Shown here: in pieces, positions 6,772 through 8,270 of the stretch
Layout: each line of letters opens with the position of its first letter
How positions within the stretch are numbered: position 1 is the first letter of the stretch
From: Gammaproteobacteria bacterium
GTDB taxonomy: Bacteria > Pseudomonadota > Gammaproteobacteria > Pseudomonadales > Pseudohongiellaceae
Direction: 5' to 3'
Length of the DNA stretch: 8,270 bases
Assembly: GCA_002694855.1 (NCBI GenBank)
Contig: NZNL01000008.1
Coordinates: 27,075-35,344, forward strand
Position numbers and translations under genes: made by a program
Notes under the pieces: generated by a model
Database searches by the model: none
Seen by the model: the letters and a program-made list of their open reading frames with translations, nothing else
What the model was told of the DNA's origin: nothing

Positions 6772-7971
6772 CTAAAGACCGAGTACATGCTTGCAAATAA
6801 TATTGCGTTGAATCTCATTAGATCCGCCGTAAATGGACGCTTTACGATTATTAAAATAGTTCAGGGCTGCGTACGCGGAGTTGCCTGGACCGAGGGGAAC
6901 ACCTTGAAAACCATCCTCGAATTGTTCTGGTACAAAAGGGAGACAACTATAAGCAGCCAACTCCACAAAGAGCTCATCCATTTCCTGTGCAAGCTCGGTA
7001 CCAACAATCTTCAGTATTGACGATTCCGGCCCCGGCGCTTTGCCTACACTCAAGGCCGCAAGTGTTCGCAATTCTGAATACTCCAACGCTTGCAACTGAA
7101 TCTCTACTTCTGCGAGCTTATTTTTGAAACGCGGATTTTCGAGCATAGTGTTACCGAATCCGTCGTCGGTATCAGCTGCAATACGTTTCAATCCACGTAG
7201 CCGCCGTTTACCACGAGGAACACCAGCAATATTGCTTCGTTCATGAGTGAGCAATAGCTTGGCATAAGTCCAACCCTTATTTTCCTCCCCAACGATGTTA
7301 TTTACAGGCACCCTGACGTCATCGAAGAAAACTTCATTAACTTCAGGATGACCATCTAGTAAGACGATCGGCCTTAGTGTGATACCCGGAGACGACATAT
7401 CAATGAGCAGAAAACTTATACCCTCCTGCTTCTTCACTGTGTTGTCGGTTCTAACTAGACAGAAGATCCAATCAGCATACTGGCCATAGGTATTCCAGGT
7501 CTTTGCGCCGTTGACGATGTACTCATCTCCATCTCTGACCGCGGTGGTTTTTAAGGAAGCAAGATCGGAGCCCGAATTTGGCTCAGAATACCCTTGACAC
7601 CACCACACGTTGCTTTCGAGTATGTCAGGCAGAAACCGGTTTTTCTGCTCTTCAGTTCCATATTCCATTATGACAGGCGCCACCATCTTCATACCAAAAG
7701 GCACAGGCTCAGGAGCACCTATCAGACCCATTTCTGTCGCAAAAATATGTCGCTGAACCTGGCTCCACCCGGTACCTCCAAATTCGACTGGCCAGGTAGG
7801 GGCCGCCCATCCTTTCTCGTAAAGAATTTTCTGCCAGCGAATTATTTCCTTTTTACTCAACCGCCTGTTCGCGTCGATCTTGGTCCTAAATTCAAATGGA
7901 AACTCATTGTCCAGAAAGGTTCTTACTTCTTTCTGGAACGCCAATTCTTCGATGGTAAAATCAGCATTCAC
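6772..7971 (-). CDS. acyl-CoA dehydrogenase, large (PimC-like) subunit
   Basis: The product is 399 aa from the preferred GTG (404 from the ATG at 7986). It resembles PimC, the large subunit of pimeloyl-CoA dehydrogenase, and FadE-type partners. The family signature is YSEPNSGSD (128-136). VNEVFFDDVRVP (middle domain) and FNNRKASIYGGSNEIQRNI near the C-terminus are typical. The C-terminal YEGT Glu is replaced by Gly (YGGS), while Glu244 in THERSNIAG occupies the isovaleryl/long-chain-type catalytic position. The RxQFG and QxxGGxG FAD motifs are missing and are supplied by the small-subunit gene 48 nt downstream, so a heteromeric enzyme is inferred. Start choice: the ATG at 7986 has no ribosome site, and it is itself part of ATGAGGAT, which places GAGGA 8 nt before GTG 7971-7969. 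That GTG gives the family-like N-terminus MNADFTIEELAF. It is the first gene of the operon. Confidence 0.9.
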   Translation of the reverse strand: MNADFTIEELAFQKEVRTFLDNEFPFEFRTKIDANRRLSKKEIIRWQKILYEKGWAAPTWPVEFGGTGWSQVQRHIFATEMGLIGAPEPVPFGMKMVAPVIMEYGTEEQKNRFLPDILESNVWWCQGYSEPNSGSDLASLKTTAVRDGDEYIVNGAKTWNTYGQYADWIFCLVRTDNTVKKQEGISFLLIDMSSPGITLRPIVLLDGHPEVNEVFFDDVRVPVNNIVGEENKGWTYAKLLLTHERSNIAGVPRGKRRLRGLKRIAADTDDGFGNTMLENPRFKNKLAEVEIQLQALEYSELRTLAALSVGKAPGPESSILKIVGTELAQEMDELFVELAAYSCLPFVPEQFEDGFQGVPLGPGNSAYAALNYFNNRKASIYGGSNEIQRNIICKHVLGL

Positions 7972-7979
7972 GATTTCTA

Positions 7980-7984
7980 TCCTC
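7980..7984 (-). promoter_or_regulatory. ribosome binding site (GAGGA) favouring a GTG start over the upstream ATG
   Basis: GAGGA lies 8 nt from GTG 7971-7969. The ATG at 7986-7984 overlaps this motif and has no Shine-Dalgarno sequence of its own. The same TGAGG-plus-8 arrangement precedes the TTG of the small-subunit gene. Confidence 0.6.
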
Positions 7985-8037
7985 ATTAGCCAGAATTACT
8001 TACATCGGCTGAAACCAGGCTAATTTGGTCCGCCCAT

Positions 8038-8270
8038 ATGAAGGAGATGGAACATCTTTGGCCATTGTTGGTCAATGTAAAAAAGAGCGAAGATTACCAT
8101 TTCTGCTGGTTTTTTATAACCGGCAATAGAACAATTACTCTAAAAATACTCGCCAGACAAATCCCAGTGAATTTGAGTCTCTCCGAGCAATTAAAGCTGA
8201 GTTTATGCAATAGATTTACCCAACTAAATGGGGTATGCTTTGCTCTCTATACAAGATACTGTATTTACGC
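8038..8270 (+). CDS. unrecognised open frame leaving the right edge (doubtful gene)
   Basis: From ATG 8038-8040 the plus strand stays open for 77 complete codons to the window end. The frame is in fact open from the stop at 7987-7989, about 94 codons. The product begins MKEMEHLWPLL and continues with several Cys and aromatic residues, such as YHFCWFF, then a stretch rich in Leu and Ser. I recognise no family. AAGGAG lies inside the frame, just after the first ATG, so it does not support that start. If real, it would be divergent from the operon and could be an adjacent regulator, but nothing DNA-binding is visible. The frame also covers the candidate operon promoter, and the region is AT-rich, so chance is a serious alternative. 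Confidence 0.18.
   Translation, partial: MKEMEHLWPLLVNVKKSEDYHFCWFFITGNRTITLKILARQIPVNLSLSEQLKLSLCNRFTQLNGVCFALYTRYCIY
8047..8075 (-). promoter_or_regulatory. candidate operon promoter and operator (palindrome over -35)
   Basis: On the minus strand TTGACC (8075-8070) matches the -35 consensus at five of six positions. A 17-nt spacer and a poor -10, TTCCAT (8052-8047), follow, and an AT-rich tract lies just upstream of the -35. The -35 sits in a palindrome, on the + strand TTGGCCA-TTGT-TGGTCAA (8058-8075), with six of seven arm positions complementary. This is a typical size for a TetR-family or similar dimer site. Transcription would start near 8040, about 70 nt before the GTG. No regulator gene is visible in the window, and the -10 is weak. 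Confidence 0.33.

Larger units (their letters stand above)
7987..8270. other. upstream region of the acyl-CoA operon, no confirmed gene
   Basis: This 284-nt stretch has no gene I can confirm. It holds the candidate promoter/operator (8047-8075) and the doubtful plus-strand frame. It also has two smaller inverted repeats, TACCC/GGGTA (8217-8221, 8231-8235) and ATACA/TGTAT (8249-8253, 8260-8264). Minus-strand frames entering from the right edge stop within about 20 codons, so the tail of an upstream gene is possible but cannot be supported. Confidence 0.4.

Noticed and set aside
7594..7989. 131-codon plus-strand frame opposite the large dehydrogenase subunit
   Set aside because: It is antisense to a well-conserved enzyme, its product has no recognisable motif, and no ribosome site supports it.

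Overview
The window looks like a chromosomal segment of a heterotrophic proteobacterium, most likely a gammaproteobacterium. The partial FadH resembles the E. coli enzyme closely, and the short-chain dehydrogenase resembles Pseudomonas RhlG. Base composition is moderate to AT-leaning, and genes are packed with small gaps. No rRNA, tRNA, transposase, CRISPR or phage gene is visible. The taxonomic guess is inference only.

Layout. Positions 1-378 (+) hold the last 125 codons of fadH, which runs in from the left edge. It converges on a long block of eight minus-strand genes. The two stop codons at the junction lie inside one AT-rich inverted repeat, a plausible shared terminator. In transcription order (right to left) the block is: acyl-CoA dehydrogenase large subunit (PimC-like, 7971-6772); acyl-CoA dehydrogenase small subunit (PimD-like, 6723-5590); histidine phosphatase-fold protein (5572-4862); aminoglycoside-phosphotransferase-fold kinase of the ACAD10/11/LvaA type (4822-3743); RhlG-like SDR (3732-2929); after a 119-nt gap, a six-helix membrane protein (2809-2147), a spermidine-synthase-like protein with its own leader (2166-1255) and a secreted alpha/beta hydrolase (1239-400). 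The right end (7987-8270) is the probable control region, with a near-perfect palindrome over a candidate -35 box. It also holds an unrecognised open frame that leaves the window.

How the genes fit together. The first five genes look like one catabolic operon acting on CoA thioesters. The two dehydrogenases appear to be unlike subunits of one heteromeric enzyme: the large one carries the probable catalytic Glu, and the small one carries the FAD-binding RxQFG and QxxGGxG motifs. The kinase belongs to the family that phosphorylates 4-hydroxyacyl-CoA in levulinate degradation and in mammalian ACAD10/11. The SDR could interconvert keto and hydroxy intermediates. The histidine phosphatase lacks its second catalytic His, so its job is unclear. 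A reasonable hypothesis is a pathway for a hydroxylated, branched or dicarboxylic acyl chain, with FadH serving unsaturated chains nearby. The last three genes may be co-transcribed but have no obvious link to acyl-CoA chemistry.

Translation starts are unusual: three genes have to use TTG and a fourth probably uses GTG.
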